In this document: one piece after another, positions 1 through 11,659 of the stretch
Position numbering within the stretch: position 1 is the first letter of the stretch
Layout: the number at the start of each line of letters is the position of its first letter
Source: Furcasterigmium furcatum
Taxonomy: Eukaryota > Ascomycota > Sordariomycetes > Glomerellales > Plectosphaerellaceae
Assembly (NCBI GenBank): GCA_001599815.1
Contig: BCIA01000003.1
Span: forward strand, 4,650,001 to 4,714,000
DNA: 64,000 nucleotides
Direction of reading: 5' to 3'
Made by a program: the position numbers and the translations under genes
Notes under the pieces: model-generated
What the model was told of the DNA's origin: nothing
The model's input: the letters and a program-made list of their open reading frames with translations, nothing else
The model's database searches: none

Positions 1-2300
1 ATCTCGCCAGCCCCGGTCAGGAACAAGAGTCGGGCTGATGTCTTGCAGAATGTAGAGAAGAAATGCTGAAGAGAACGCATCTTCGACCTCGAACGGCATG
101 AACGATTCTTGAAAGGATATTATTAGCATTCTGTCATGCAGCTCACCAGATCAAAAGTTTGCGTGAGTCAAGCCTGTACCTAGAATGTCCTCTTCGCTCA
201 GAACGCAGAGTGTTCTCAAAATTGTGCGTGCCGAGTCCACACAAAACTGTAGAATTGTCGAGACAGGTGCTTTCAAGTCAAGTGTTTGGTATTGCTGGCT
301 GCTTGCGCGTTCTAGATGTAGGTGAAGTGCACACATAACCAAGGGTCTCGTTGTCAAGACGACGCACTTGGAACGGACCAAGTCAGCAAGCTTTTCCAAT
401 CAATCGGGGTTTCTGCACTGACGTGGTGGTATGACAGCATCAACCGCAACGCAGTTCTTGACGCTTTCGGGATTGAGCCCCCGAAATACGTATCAAGAAG
501 AGCGTGAAGCTCGGAGGAGATTTGGGCCAGCGTCCGGAGGTTCGACTGTATGTCTCTCACGAGAGACCCGTCAAATTCATTGCCGACGCCATATACCGCT
601 AGCAGAGGACTATAGTCAGCTTGGTGTCCATCAGACTCATCCCGTATACGGACCGGGGTTACATACTTGTGAGAATTGTTGCCACGAGTCGAGACAACCG
701 AACGTGAAGAGACATGCCGAGAGCCTCGAGGGAGTCGCTGCTTAGGTTGGGCAGCTTCGCGGTGATCTGCTCGTTTTGAACAGAGGCCGTGGAGCCCATG
801 AGGGCGGAAAACTCGCTGTCGATGATGTGGGCCACCCAGAAGACGAGGTTGTACCTCCTTGAGACATCGGCGCCAAATATTCGTTCGGGCATGTGGCGGT
901 GCATGCCGATGCAAACACAGAGGCGAGATGCCTGACCAACCTAAAATAGCGATCAGAGTGGAGGAATCTTTGAAAAGGCATTAGACTTACATATTGAAAG
1001 GCTGCCACCCTCATGTCCACTGACTGGAGATACACGGCTGCCAGGATGAGCACGGAGACGGAGAGCAGGGGATCAGGACCCATCTCTGCCTGGCTCGGGA
1101 GCAGCGCCATCGCTCTGACGGCGTATGTGTGCCCCGCCGGCTTTCCGCCGGAAGTCTTCTTATGGGAGACGAAAGCCTTGCCGAAAGCCAAAATGAGGAG
1201 GTGCTGGGCGTACCAGAGCCTAGAACTTGCAGCCTTCGCGGCAGGGTCTTCATACAGCTCGTGCAGGTTTTGGAGGTAGGACTGCTCATCAATCAGATGA
1301 TTCATGATGCCGAAGTAGTACTTGACCGCCTGGAAAAGAAACAGGGAGTAGTCGATTGGAGGCAAGTCAGAGACGTCTGGGGTCGAGGTACGGCACAGGG
1401 CCTGCCACTCCATCTTGCAGGCCTGGCCGTCCGTGTTGAACGGATCCAGGGTGTTTTCCGTTTCTGGCGGCATACTCTTCCCCAAGAGGCCAAGGACCCT
1501 TCGGCAGAAGGCCCAGGAGGAAGAGGGCGCCAGATACCCTGTTCCGGTCAGCTACGAGTTGAGGACGGAGGTCATGTAAGTGAGACTCACAAAAACGACC
1601 GTCGGCGGGACGAAATGGAGGATCGTGATCCATGGGAGGGTGCTTTTGGAAATGAACATGTTCTGCGACTGCTTCGATGCTTGCCGCGTGATCGGCATCA
1701 TCCAGTTGATTCAGGGTTGCGGGTGGCATGGAACCTGCTGCATCCTGGTTGTCGACGTTGACGAGGATCTCACCGAGGGCCCCATCCTCACCGGCGCCAA
1801 CATGCCTGTCCTCAGGTACATTGGCCACGCCCTCTATCCGAGGGGGGTAGTCTGTTGCAGGTGACTGGTCGACCGGGGGCTCATCAACATCATCAGTAGT
1901 GGATTGTTGGGTTGACGGCATCTGGTCCGGACTTGGTGTGCGACCGGGATGCTCAATCGATCTCCTGTTGGCCCTTTGAAGCTCCAGAAGATAGCTGTTC
2001 TCAGGGAAGACGGTGAATATTCTGTGGGTTCTGGGAACGTCGCCAAACAGGGTCGTCGACTGACCTCTTCGACACAAGCACCCTCTTGACTTCCGGCGCA
2101 TACACGCATGCCTCGCTCTGTCGGCCACACCTCGCGCATGGTCTTCCTCCGGAGCATTTGACCTTCATAGACCGGCATCTCTCACAGCTGTTTGGTCCGG
2201 TCGTCAATTCAGTCCAGGTCTTGGCAGACAGGGATGCTACGACGTACGCTTTGGGGCACTTCTTGGTCACCCGATTCTGGTCAGACATGGGACTGGACAT
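1..2300 (-). CDS. Zn2Cys6 transcription factor, prnA-like candidate (3' end off the window)
   Basis: Nuclear DNA-binding regulator. I rebuilt eight exons on the minus strand: 2300..2248, 2187..2065, 2021..1591, 1538..991, 940..663, 609..423, 366..180 and 107..<1; phases agree at every join. The first join, using a consensus GTACGT donor, creates the zinc cluster CERCRSMKVKC..CARC (CX2CX6CX5CX2CX6C) near residue 20. Later exons give the fungal-specific middle homology region (YLAPSSSWAFCRRVL near residue 205, then SYHHCVVLTTRPL, then FMPFEVEDAFSSAF). At least 638 residues are inside the window and the frame stays open at base 1. The start is the ATG at 2300, because the longer frame opens on TTG. 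It lies next to both proline-degradation enzymes and a permease, where Aspergillus prn clusters carry the activator PrnA. I infer the same role from position only. Confidence 0.82.
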
Positions 2301-2556
2301 GGCGGCGGCGGCAGGAAGCGGCCGGTCTGGACAGAGAGAATGGCAGTCCGACGTCAAAGGCTGTCGGGGCGGCGGTCCCGACGCTCTTTATCATTTATGG
2401 GGGAGACCGAGTCAGGGGCTAAGAGCGGCTTATCAATGCCGGGAGGAGATCCCGAGAGGCCCGGGTAGCCTATCAATCCTCTCGACCCCTCACGCTTCTC
2501 GTCATTAATTCTGTGACTCAAAGTACATGTTCCTAGCTAGCTAGTGTATTCGCCCC

Positions 2557-4433
2557 TCACGCCTCGTTGGACGGGTATTGCACCTGATCTAGCGGCAGAA
2601 AGTCCTCCTTGATAGACCGCACGCTGGTGAAGCGCTGCAGATGCGCCATGGTTCCAGTCTTGTCGTTCGTGCCTGAGTCTCGGCTACCTCCGAATGGTTG
2701 CTGCGCCACCAAAGAGCCAGTGCACTTAGTGTTGATGTAGAGCATGCCTGCAGCGTGCTTCAGCGCAGTCTGGGCCTGTCGGGATGCGTACGGGTCAAGG
2801 GCGAAGATGCTGCCGGTGAGCCCATATCGGGAGGTCGTGTCCAACGTCTTCAGCGTTTCCTCCCACTGAGCGTCGGGATAGACGTACACGCCGAGAATAG
2901 GCCCAAAAAGCTCGCGTGACATGATGTCGTGCCGGGGATTGGTAGTCTTGTACACCGTGGGGTGCACGAAGAAGCCGTGCTCCTTGGACGCCTTTCCTCC
3001 GGCAACCAGTTCTAGCTCGGGGTCCTTCTTTGCGCTCTCGATGACCTTCGACAGCTTATCGAAGGATCGCTCGTGAATCACGGGCGTCACGAAGTTGGTG
3101 AAGTCCTCAACGTCCCCGACCTTGAGCTGGGCGATCTGTTCTTCCAGGTGGCGACGGAACTCTGGCCAGACGGACTCGGCGACGTACGCGCGAGAGCATG
3201 CCGAACACTTTTGTCCCTGGTACTCAAAGGCGGCCCGGATCGTGTGCAGAGCGGCCGACTTGATATCGGCGGACGGGTGGACCACAGCCCAGTTCTTACC
3301 GCCCGTCTCTCCGACAACCCGAGGGTACGATTTGTAGGTGCTCTTGCCGACCTGCTCGCCAATCTTCTTCTGGATGCCCTTGAAGACCTCAGTGGAGCCG
3401 ATGAAACTGACTGCAGCAAACTCGGGGCGCTTCAAGATCGTGTCCGTGACTTGTTCCGCATCGCCGGGGAGGAACTGGACCACGTCCTTGGGAAGGCCAG
3501 CCTCGAGCAAGATCTGGTGAATGAGATGCGCGGAGTGGAGGGCCGAATCGGATGGCTTCCAGATGACAACGTTGCCAAGCAGAGCGGACGACACGAGAGT
3601 GGCCCCGAGAGCGGTAAAGTTGAAGGGAGCAATGGAGTACACGAAACCCTCCAGGGGGCGGTACTCCATCTTGTTCCACTGCCCGGCGGGCTGGACCTCC
3701 GGCTGCTGAGCGAACAGCTTCCAGGCCTCCTGGACGTAGTACCTGAAGAAGTCGACGGTCTCGGTCGGGGCCTCGATCTCGGCTTGCCAGACATTCTTGC
3801 CCTGCCCGATCATGGTCGAGGCGACAATGTCCTGGCGGTACTTGCCGGCGATGAGTTCTGAGGCGCGGAGGAAGATGGCGGCGCGATCCTCGAAAGCAAG
3901 AGCCTCCCACGCTGGCTTTGCCTTGAGTGCTGCATCAACAGCAGCGTTGACTTGATTAGGCGTGGCAACCGCATACTCGGCGATTGACTCGCGGTGCTTT
4001 GAGGGGTTGACCTGCTTGCGCGTCTCATGGGTTTCTACCTGGACTTGAGCGTAAACAGGAGATCAAAGAGTTAGACGTGAACTAACGTACCTGGGCCCCG
4101 TTGATTTTCAAGGGGACTTGCACCGGCATTTGACTCTTCAACCTCTTGAGCGACTCCATGAGTCGGGCTCGTTCAGGAGAGCCCTTCGCATACTCAAGCT
4201 AGAGGTCGAAGACTCGTCAGCTTTTTGCTTGCCCATAAGGGCATAGATAATCGATGCTATGTTCGGAAACCTTTGCACCCCATGCAACTTACCATCGGCT
4301 CATTCTCAAACTTTGGAGGATGAAGAAGGGTGAGGGTCCTCCTTACAGGCCGCGACCCCTGAACCTGGCCTCCTCCGCCAGAGACCCTCAGCGAGGGTCG
4401 CTTGATGCCTCGAGTAATCCGGATGGTATTCAT
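2557..4433 (-). CDS. Delta-1-pyrroline-5-carboxylate dehydrogenase, mitochondrial (PUT2/prnC type)
   Basis: Aldehyde dehydrogenase-family enzyme that oxidises P5C/glutamate semialdehyde to glutamate with NAD+, the second step of proline catabolism in the mitochondrial matrix. Exons 4433..4293, 4198..4091 and 4038..2557 give 576 residues, about the length of yeast Put2. The first exon supplies an Arg-rich, acid-free leader (MNTIRITRGIKRP...) that looks like a mitochondrial presequence. The joins restore family sequence: FENEPM|LEYAKGSPERA and INGAQ|VETHETRKQVNPS. Catalytic residues are visible: the general base Glu in VGETGGKN (about residue 327) and the nucleophile Cys in QGQKCSA (about 361). 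The gene is divergent from proline dehydrogenase and shares its 404-bp promoter. Both introns fall in the N-terminal part. Confidence 0.95.
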
Positions 4434-4837
4434 GTTGATTAGTCACCAATGAATTCAGATTGTAGAAAGTCCAATCATTTGGTAGCATCTGGCTATTTTA
4501 TCATTTCTCTCCGGTCTAGAGGGGGAGGGCGGAGTCCACAGGTGGTCGGGGGCCTGATGCCGACGTTGTGCTAGCTGCCCGGACACTCGGATGGCAACGC
4601 CGAATTCCATTGTCAACCTCCGATGGCCAAGATCCATTCATGTTCATTCACGAGGTACATGAATCTTGAATGGCACGGAAAGGCCCTCCGCGCTGCGATG
4701 GGAGGCGGAGGGAAAGGTTATTGATAAACCGTCACCAAGAGGTGGCAGCCTCCGCCGCCCGTCAGTTGTGCCCCCGTAGACAGCATTCCAGATTTCGGTC
4801 CGCATCGATTTTCCACTACAGTGTTAAAACTCTCATC
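4434..4837. promoter_or_regulatory. Shared divergent promoter of the two proline-degradation genes, with two GATA sites
   Basis: This 404-bp gap separates the start codons of P5C dehydrogenase and proline dehydrogenase. It contains two TGATAA motifs, one on the minus strand (4498..4503) and one on the plus strand (4722..4727). These match the HGATAR consensus of AreA/NIT2 nitrogen regulators. I did not find a paired CCGG arrangement of the kind reported for PrnA. Function is inferred. Confidence 0.55.
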
Positions 4838-6278
4838 ATGGCTATAACTGGGATCAGGACAAGGTTGCTGCCGGCTCCTGGCCGCCTTAAGCGCGACTTG
4901 AGGCTTTCCAGCACCAGCACCACTGTCAGAAAGGAGACCTGGAGCGACCCGAAATCGCTTGCTCCATTATCCAGACTCCCAACGAAAACACTCCTCCGAT
5001 CTTTGGTCTTGACCTCGCTCATGTCACGCCAATGGATCATGCGTCCATCTCTGGCGCTCCTTAGCGTCATGTCCAGGTCTAAAGCCGCCATCATGAATCC
5101 CGACATGAACCCTATCCTGAACAAGGTGATGCGGTGGACCATCTACAACCACTTTGCAGCCGGGACAAGCCTGCAGGAGGTGGCCAAGTCTTCGAAAGAA
5201 ATCAAGACGATGGGGTACCAAGGGATCATCCTCGGCTACGCCAAGGAGGTCGTATTGGACGATCCTGCTGAGACAGGGACCGCGAGCAACACCCAGGACA
5301 ACGAGTACCGTCCGTGCCACTACGAAGTGGTGGAGGAATGGAAGAACGGTACACTGGAGACGCTGCGAATGGTTGGACCTGGTGACTTTCTTGCTGTCAA
5401 GTAAGCATGCTCTCGGAGACGGTTCCAAATACGGACACACAATCTTACCATGACAACTTTCTAGGATCACAGGTGCCGGTCCCGTATCCGTGGATGCGAT
5501 GAAGGCAAGAAAGGAGATGCCCGAGGTCGTTGCCGACGCCATGGAAGAAATATGCAGGGAAACAAGAAAGCAGGGGTCCCGGCTATGGATCGATGCCGAG
5601 CAACAAGGCCTACAGCCCGCTTTGGATGACTGGACCATCCAGCTCATGAGGCAGCACAACAAGCGCGACGAAAAGCCTCTCGTTTACAACACCATTCAGG
5701 CCTATCTTAAAGGTTCTAGGGAAAACCTCGATCGTCACATCACCCTCGCTGCTGAAGAGGGATGGACCGTCGCTGTCAAGCTGGTCCGAGGAGCTTATAT
5801 CGACCACGAGGTGCGGTCTCTCATCCATGACACCAAGGAGCAAACCGACAGGTGTTATGATGAGCTCGCAGATGCTTTCATCTCCCAGAAAATGCCTCCC
5901 GGGTCCAGTCATCTCGAATTCCCTTCTTCAGCGCTCTTTCTGGCAACGCACAACGCAGCGAGCGCTACGAAGGCTTTTTCTACTTATAGCCATAGAGTAG
6001 CTGCCGGCTTACCCACCACCCAGACCATGGAATGCGGACAGATCATGGGTATGGCTGATGAACTGAGCTGTCAGCTTCTGCAGGCTCATGAGAGAGCGGT
6101 GCAGGGGGAACAATCCGGACAGATCCCCGGGGTGTTCAAATGCCTGACGTGGGGCTCTGTAGCGGAGTGTCTGGGATATCTTCACCGACGTGCTGTCGAG
6201 AATCGTGGTGCGGTTGAGCGGACTCAGCACATGGTGCAGGCTTTGAAGAAGGAGCTGCGGCGGAGATGGGTAGGCTAG
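4838..6278 (+). CDS. Proline dehydrogenase, mitochondrial (PUT1/prnD type)
   Basis: FAD enzyme that oxidises L-proline to P5C at the inner mitochondrial membrane, the first step of proline catabolism. Exons 4838..5400 and 5465..6278 (64-bp GTAAGC..CTAG intron) encode 458 residues. The N-terminus MAITGIRTRLLPAPGRLKR is Arg-rich and lacks acids, as expected of a mitochondrial presequence. Motifs of the PRODH TIM barrel follow: IDAEQQG, YNTIQAYLKGSRENL, KLVRGAYI, ATHNAAS, QIMGMADELS, and a C-terminal YLHRRAVENRGAVERT typical of the family. The start is the ATG at 4838. The frame is open for 56 codons upstream, but that stretch has no targeting character. The gene is head-to-head with P5C dehydrogenase, so both pathway steps are co-located. 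Confidence 0.95.
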
Positions 6279-6613
6279 CACCGACAGTAAAAATGTTGTT
6301 CACGACGAATAATATTTCAGGACACCATCTCTGATGTGACCGCGGATGCTCCGCTCATCCTGACATTGAAGTCCAAAGGGAATTTGTCTCGTACAGTCCA
6401 TGTCCCATGGTCAGTGAAAGTCAAAATGATCCTAGGTTCTCAAGTCAGGTTGTTTTGGATCAAGGCACACTAAAAATTTCATATGAAATTTATCTGGCGA
6501 ATTTTCATGTATTGTCTGCAGGTGCATGTGCCTAATTCACCAAGGATGTTGGCTCTTCTCCAACTAACCCTCTTGACTACGATGAGGTCAGGGTACATTA
6601 ACCGAGGTGAGAG
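6279..6613. other. Convergent intergenic spacer
   Basis: 335 bp between the 3' ends of proline dehydrogenase and the permease. AT-rich, with no coding signal. I see nothing beyond presumed 3' UTRs. Confidence 0.6.
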
Positions 6614-8600
6614 CTAGCAGAGCCAGTACCAAAATCTGTGGAAAATCGTTTTGGGCTTGACAGGAACGTATTGGGCCATGACCTCTGCAACCTCATCCAC
6701 CCCGGAGAACATGTCGAGGTCCTCAATTTTGCGAAGGCCTTTCCCCTTGGTAAAGAATCTATGACCGAAGTAGATAGCAGCGAAGATGGGAAGGGGGATG
6801 TACGCAGTGACGAAGTCGGCTGCGTTGAATCGTCCGGGGAAGAAGACGGCGAATCCGTTCGTGAGAGTTACCAGGCTCAGCGAAAACATGGCGATGTATG
6901 CCCCATACGGCTGGAACGGAGCTCTCAGAGGAAAGTCTCCCATAACGCCACGAAGGAGAGCACCTTTCCGGAATCGCTGTGAGGGAGAGTCAGTTAGATG
7001 CATGTAAGATGTCGTCGAGAAGATCCACTGACCAAGTAGGTGAAGAGGACGACAACCCAGTTCATAAACCCGCTAACAATGGCCAGCGTAGTGAGCCAGT
7101 TGAACACCTTGGCACCATCACCGCTGATGGTCAAGTAAGCCAGGAGCCCAGGTAATGAAGAGGCGAGCACGGCGGCATACGGGACGCCCCAGCGGTTGCA
7201 ACGCTTAAAGACGGCTGGAGCGTTCCCCTCACAAGCCATCCCGTAGAGAATTCGGGAGCCGGCGTACAGAAGCGAGTTGCCAGCGGACCAAGCTGCCGTA
7301 AGAATGACTGCGTTGATGATGTGGTTAAGTACCGGGATAGACGCGTTTTGGATGCCAATAACGAAAGGGCTTGCCGAGGCGTTGGATGAGCCGAAGAGTC
7401 TGGGGTTATCCCACGGCACGAGGATGCCGATGACCAGGGCTGACAAGATGTAGAAGAAGAATAGCCGATAGATGTACCTCCTCGACGCCTTGGGAATGTT
7501 CACTTGAGGCGCCTGGCATTCTCCGGCGGTGTTGCACAGAAACTCTGGTGATAGAATGTACGAAAATCCGGCTCTGACCAGTGCATGCCAGAAACCGAGG
7601 AACTGGCCCGTTGTGCCGGGCAGCAGGTACTCGTTGAAGGCGCCCGGGTTATTCCAATATCTGAAGCCAAGTCGGTCATGGTCCGGCCCGCCTCCCAAGG
7701 CGATGACGAAGCCGAGAATAATGAGTCCGATGATGGCGATGATCTTGATGGAGGCGAACCAGAACTCGGCTTCTCCGAAATACGCGACGGCGAAGAGGTT
7801 GAGACCAATGGTGACTATCAGGAGAAAAAGGGTCAGACGAGGCGGAGCGTCTAGCGATGAGTTGGCACTTACCAGCGAGGACGATGGTGATCCACACCGC
7901 AGGGTGCACATCTGTTGTCCAGTACTCGATGACCACAGCCACAGCTGTAGCTTCAGCTCCTGGAATCATCGAGTACGCGTACCTGGGTCTTGTATTAGCG
8001 GGAGGTCGTCGATAGAACAGTGACAGAGAAGAATGTACCAATAGTTCCAACCTGTCCGAACACCATGTTAGCAGGCGCGAAGACGGAAGCCGACTTTTAC
8101 TCACCTGCAGCGAAAGCAAGGCTAGGTTCAGCAAAACGGTGAATCAAACGAGGAACGGACATGCCCTGGACGGGGATGTAGGATGTCATCTCTCCTAGTA
8201 CCATGACGACCACCCACACGAAGGCCGACATGAAGATGTACGACATCAGAAGGGACGCTGAAAACTGTCAGTGGCATGTCCTCGAGCCTAAAAAGACTCA
8301 TGTGGATCCGTCGTACCCGGTCCTGTCATGGCGAGGACTTGTCCAGAACCAACAAAGAGGCCAGTCCCAATGGTGCCGCCTGGTCCGATGCGAGTTAGCG
8401 GAAGGCGAGTCGGTTTTGAGGTTAGAATAATACCAACCGAGAGCAATGAGCTGAATATGCCGGCTCTTGAGGCCACGCTTGGTCGTCCCTTCCCGTGCTT
8501 CCTGACTTCCCTCAGCAACGGTGCTGGCAGGCTCAAGGTCAGCGGCCATTTTGTCGTTAGCGATTTTGTTGTCTGAGAGGTTCGCGTGGTCAATCATCAT
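6614..8600 (-). CDS. YAT-family amino-acid permease (prnB-like by context)
   Basis: Plasma-membrane proton/amino-acid symporter of the fungal YAT/APC family. Seven exons: 8600..8438, 8379..8317, 8257..8105, 8051..8039, 7982..7873, 7814..7033 and 6976..6614, in phase, giving 548 residues. The first join restores the family signature LGGTIGTGLFVGSG after a hydrophilic N-terminus. About 12 hydrophobic segments follow, with typical GW-NYWY and LSPEFLCNTAGE sequences. Exon 4 is only 13 bp and is needed to read GWNYWYAYSMIPGAE. Its place beside proline dehydrogenase, P5C dehydrogenase and a Zn2Cys6 regulator matches the proline permease of prn clusters. Substrate specificity cannot be read from the sequence and is inferred. 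Confidence 0.88.
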
Positions 8601-9823
8601 GACAAGAGCTCTGGCCGCGGATGTTCTGTTGACTCTTTAGGTGGATATGCTCTAACAATGACGTTGAGTTTCGAGAAAGGTTTCTCCGTTGGCAGAGACC
8701 GGTCTTTAAAGGGCGACATGATACCAAAAATGATGCTCAGCTTATAAAGTATGGGAGATGGGAAAGATCCTGGGTCGGGGACCTCGTACCGAGGAGACTA
8801 GCGACTCAGAAAGATAACGGCTTCAGAATAACACTCAACTTATCAAGCTTTCACACTAACAGCTGGGTGGCGTTTCCGTCCATGGATCGTATCCAAACAG
8901 GACGAGAGAGCCGAGGGAGCACGGAGACCTTGAGAATGCAGCTAAACCCCTGGTATGGAGAACATCCCCACGGGGTATGGTTTTCATAACGTAAACAAGC
9001 TCATCGGGTCGTCGTATTAACTTGAAGGATTATGGGCTGTTTACCGTGACTCCCTTTACTACGTATGGACTCGGCTTTACCACTACAGAGGTGCATTTCC
9101 CGATTTATCAGGCCACTAGAGCAATATGCGAATAATTCTGTTCAACGTTTGCACAGTCCAGTGAAATGATGGCTATGGATAGGAAGTACTGATATCTCAC
9201 TCAGGGTTGGGACGGACGTTGCCTGAGAACATCAGATGCTGGATCCTACCTCCCTATCCTTAACCCACGAATTCGCAAGCACGCATTATTAAACGAGGGT
9301 GGATCTGCAAATGGACGAAACACTATGAGGAAGCGTCGAGATAACAGCACCGGAGACGATCGGCACCCGGGTTGATCGGCGTAACTCCGACCGGGCCGGC
9401 ATCGCCGCTCCGTGAGTCGGATCCGCCCCCGGCTCGAAAAGTGGGTACCGGAACCAGGCCACCGAAAGGTGTGAGTGTGCTCGGGATCTGGTCGCCGACG
9501 GCGGAGACACACCCTCTCGTCTGCTTAACACTTGAAAATGGCAACCATTCGGCCGCTGACATTTGGGTCTAGGCATGGAATTGACTTACACTCCAGTTGT
9601 GGTAGCTTTTCACTTGTTCATTGATCGAAGCCACCATTGCAACGCAAGTCGACACTGAGGTCATGTCAGGAATCGGGTCCCGGCTGCTACGCTGCCGCAT
9701 CGCAGATAGGTGCGCTTACCTGACCTTCGTCCAGTAAATCCTCTTAAGGCCAATCTCACAATCCACAGATCTTCTCTCCTCCGATTGGTGTCGCCCTCAT
9801 CGGCGGTCGGGGCCGGCATCAGA
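8601..9823. other. Divergent intergenic region, no gene seen
   Basis: 1.2 kb between the permease start and the flavin-reductase start. Frames here are short and open on non-ATG codons. It presumably holds both promoters. I see no repeat or RNA gene. Confidence 0.55.
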
Positions 9824-10717
9824 ATGAACTCATCCGCAGCAGCGGCGGCGGCGCAAACAGCCAAAGCCGAGGCAAACTACAAGATTGTGGACAAAATCAT
9901 CGACTTCGACAAGCAGCAGGCTGGAAGACCCAGCTTTGACCACTCTAACGCCCCGATCGAGGTGACGAAACACCCTGACCCGGCCTGGAAGTACGGCGCC
10001 GGGGCACCCCATCCTCCTGCCACGAAACATCTCGAGATCGATCCCTATGCACCCGACCGGCCAGCCGTAAACAATTATCGTCTCCTCGTGTCGGGCATAG
10101 CGCCTCGGCCTATTGGTTTCATCAGCACCGTCTCGGGGGATGGGGCAACCAAGAACCTGTCGCCCTTCAGCTACTTCCAGGTCATTGATCACGATCCCCC
10201 CATGTTCATCGTCGGTTTCTCGTCGAGGCCTGGACGGCCCAAGGACACGTTCCGCAACCTCAAAGAGTCTGGAGAGTGTGTGATCAACACCGTGTCTGAG
10301 ACTATGATCGAGGCTGTGAACGCTACATCCATAGATGCCCCGTACGGGGTGTCTGAGTGGGACGTGTCCGGTCTGCACGAGGCGCCCTCTACTACCGTCA
10401 AGCCTTCGAGGGTGCGGGAGTCAGTTTTCTCCATTGAGGGCAAGGTTGTCGATGTAAAGGAGTTCAACGACCACCAAAGAGAAGGCATGAGCGTGGCGGG
10501 GCTCGTCCTCGTCGAGGCAACCCGGTTCTGGGTGCGAGAGGACGCGACGAACGCGGATGTCAGCCACATTCACCTAGACAAGCTGCGACCTATCGCTCAG
10601 CTTGGTGGCATCTCCTACGGTCGCATCACATCGACCTTTGAGCTGCCGAGGAATAGATGGTCCGATGAACAACCTAAGAGCGACTTGTTAACTCGGCTCG
10701 ACAAGCCGTTAGGGTAA
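9824..10717 (+). CDS. Flavin reductase-like (FMN-binding split-barrel) protein
   Basis: Single exon, 297 residues. After an Ala-rich N-terminus, the flavin-reductase-like domain runs from about residue 90 (NYRLLVSGIAPRPIGFIST) to about 270. It contains the NLSPFSYFQVIDHDPPMF segment and SGECVINTVSE, typical of FMN split-barrel proteins that bind FMN and often supply reduced flavin or act in degradative pathways. I start at the ATG at 9824 because the frame upstream opens only on GTG at 9710. The protein is likely cytosolic, since no targeting signal is evident. It is next to the proline cluster, but nothing ties it to proline metabolism. Confidence 0.85.
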   Translation: MNSSAAAAAAQTAKAEANYKIVDKIIDFDKQQAGRPSFDHSNAPIEVTKHPDPAWKYGAGAPHPPATKHLEIDPYAPDRPAVNNYRLLVSGIAPRPIGFISTVSGDGATKNLSPFSYFQVIDHDPPMFIVGFSSRPGRPKDTFRNLKESGECVINTVSETMIEAVNATSIDAPYGVSEWDVSGLHEAPSTTVKPSRVRESVFSIEGKVVDVKEFNDHQREGMSVAGLVLVEATRFWVREDATNADVSHIHLDKLRPIAQLGGISYGRITSTFELPRNRWSDEQPKSDLLTRLDKPLG

Positions 10718-11659
10718 GACGAGACGTATGGAAGGATATCATGGGACCGGAGTGTACGACTTCGTTCCCATGGGAAGTGCCTGTGCCGCGCCGGAAGAAG
10801 GACGACATCCGAGCTCCTAGGATCCAGTGCCGAGCAAAGGAGGCACCTATTATAGCATTATTTACAAATATCCAAATATCTAGGGATCTTACTCAAATTT
10901 TGCGGAGAAGCGTCCGAACTTCAGATTCTGTCAATTTACAAGGACCATCTATACCGACTGTCGAAACTCGGCTCTTCTCCAAATACATGGTACCTACTCA
11001 GTCAGTCAGGGTAGCAGCCACCAGAAGATACAATCATTCCAGTGCCCGGGAGAACCAAACGTGGGGCTATCATGTTTAGGTCCGAATGACTTGCTGCGAT
11101 TCTTTCCCGTGGAGAACATGGTCAATTCCCCGGCGTCGAAAACCCCGGCTTGAGGAGCTGATGCTGGACAGGGCCATCACGCCTTGAAAATGAGACTGAT
11201 ATGTTTCGAAGTAAGAGGAGAGCCGAGAGGTGGCTATGACAAGTCGAGCAGGATTATAGGTCTTTCTTCTCCTTTTAGGGATCCGCTATAAGATTGAGGC
11301 ATTAAGAGTAGCCATTGCATGACCGTGGAGGATAACTGAGAACCAATCATTGGAATGGATAAGGTGCTGACTGACCGCTGGTGAGGAAAAAGGGACACGG
11401 CAACACATCTGGCCAGGCCCACGTCATAGACTATATCTTGCTCCTTATTTGCTTAGCTCCATGAATGCCTCGAGACTTGTGATTACTCAAGGCCTTCCCA
11501 ACTGATGCGCTTTGCACCAATATTCACCCTGAATAAATAAATGTTCCGTACTCGTTGACAATCGTGCGTCGCTGTTTGATGCATCCGTCGAGGAATGTGA
11601 CATCTTGGTCGCCCCACCTGCCACCGGAGGACAACCCGGGCCCCGCCGGCGGCCTGACA
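10718..11659. other. Intergenic region, no gene seen
   Basis: About 0.9 kb after the flavin-reductase gene. Frames are short and lack domain signal. The next recognisable coding sequence is the decayed GH127-like fragment. Confidence 0.5.

Noticed and set aside
354..914. 186-codon minus-strand frame
   Set aside because: Only its 3' part is an exon of the left-edge regulator; the rest is shadow of neighbouring exons.
3073..3861. 262-codon plus-strand frame opposite P5C dehydrogenase
   Set aside because: Antisense shadow of a GC-rich aldehyde dehydrogenase exon; composition mirrors the complement.
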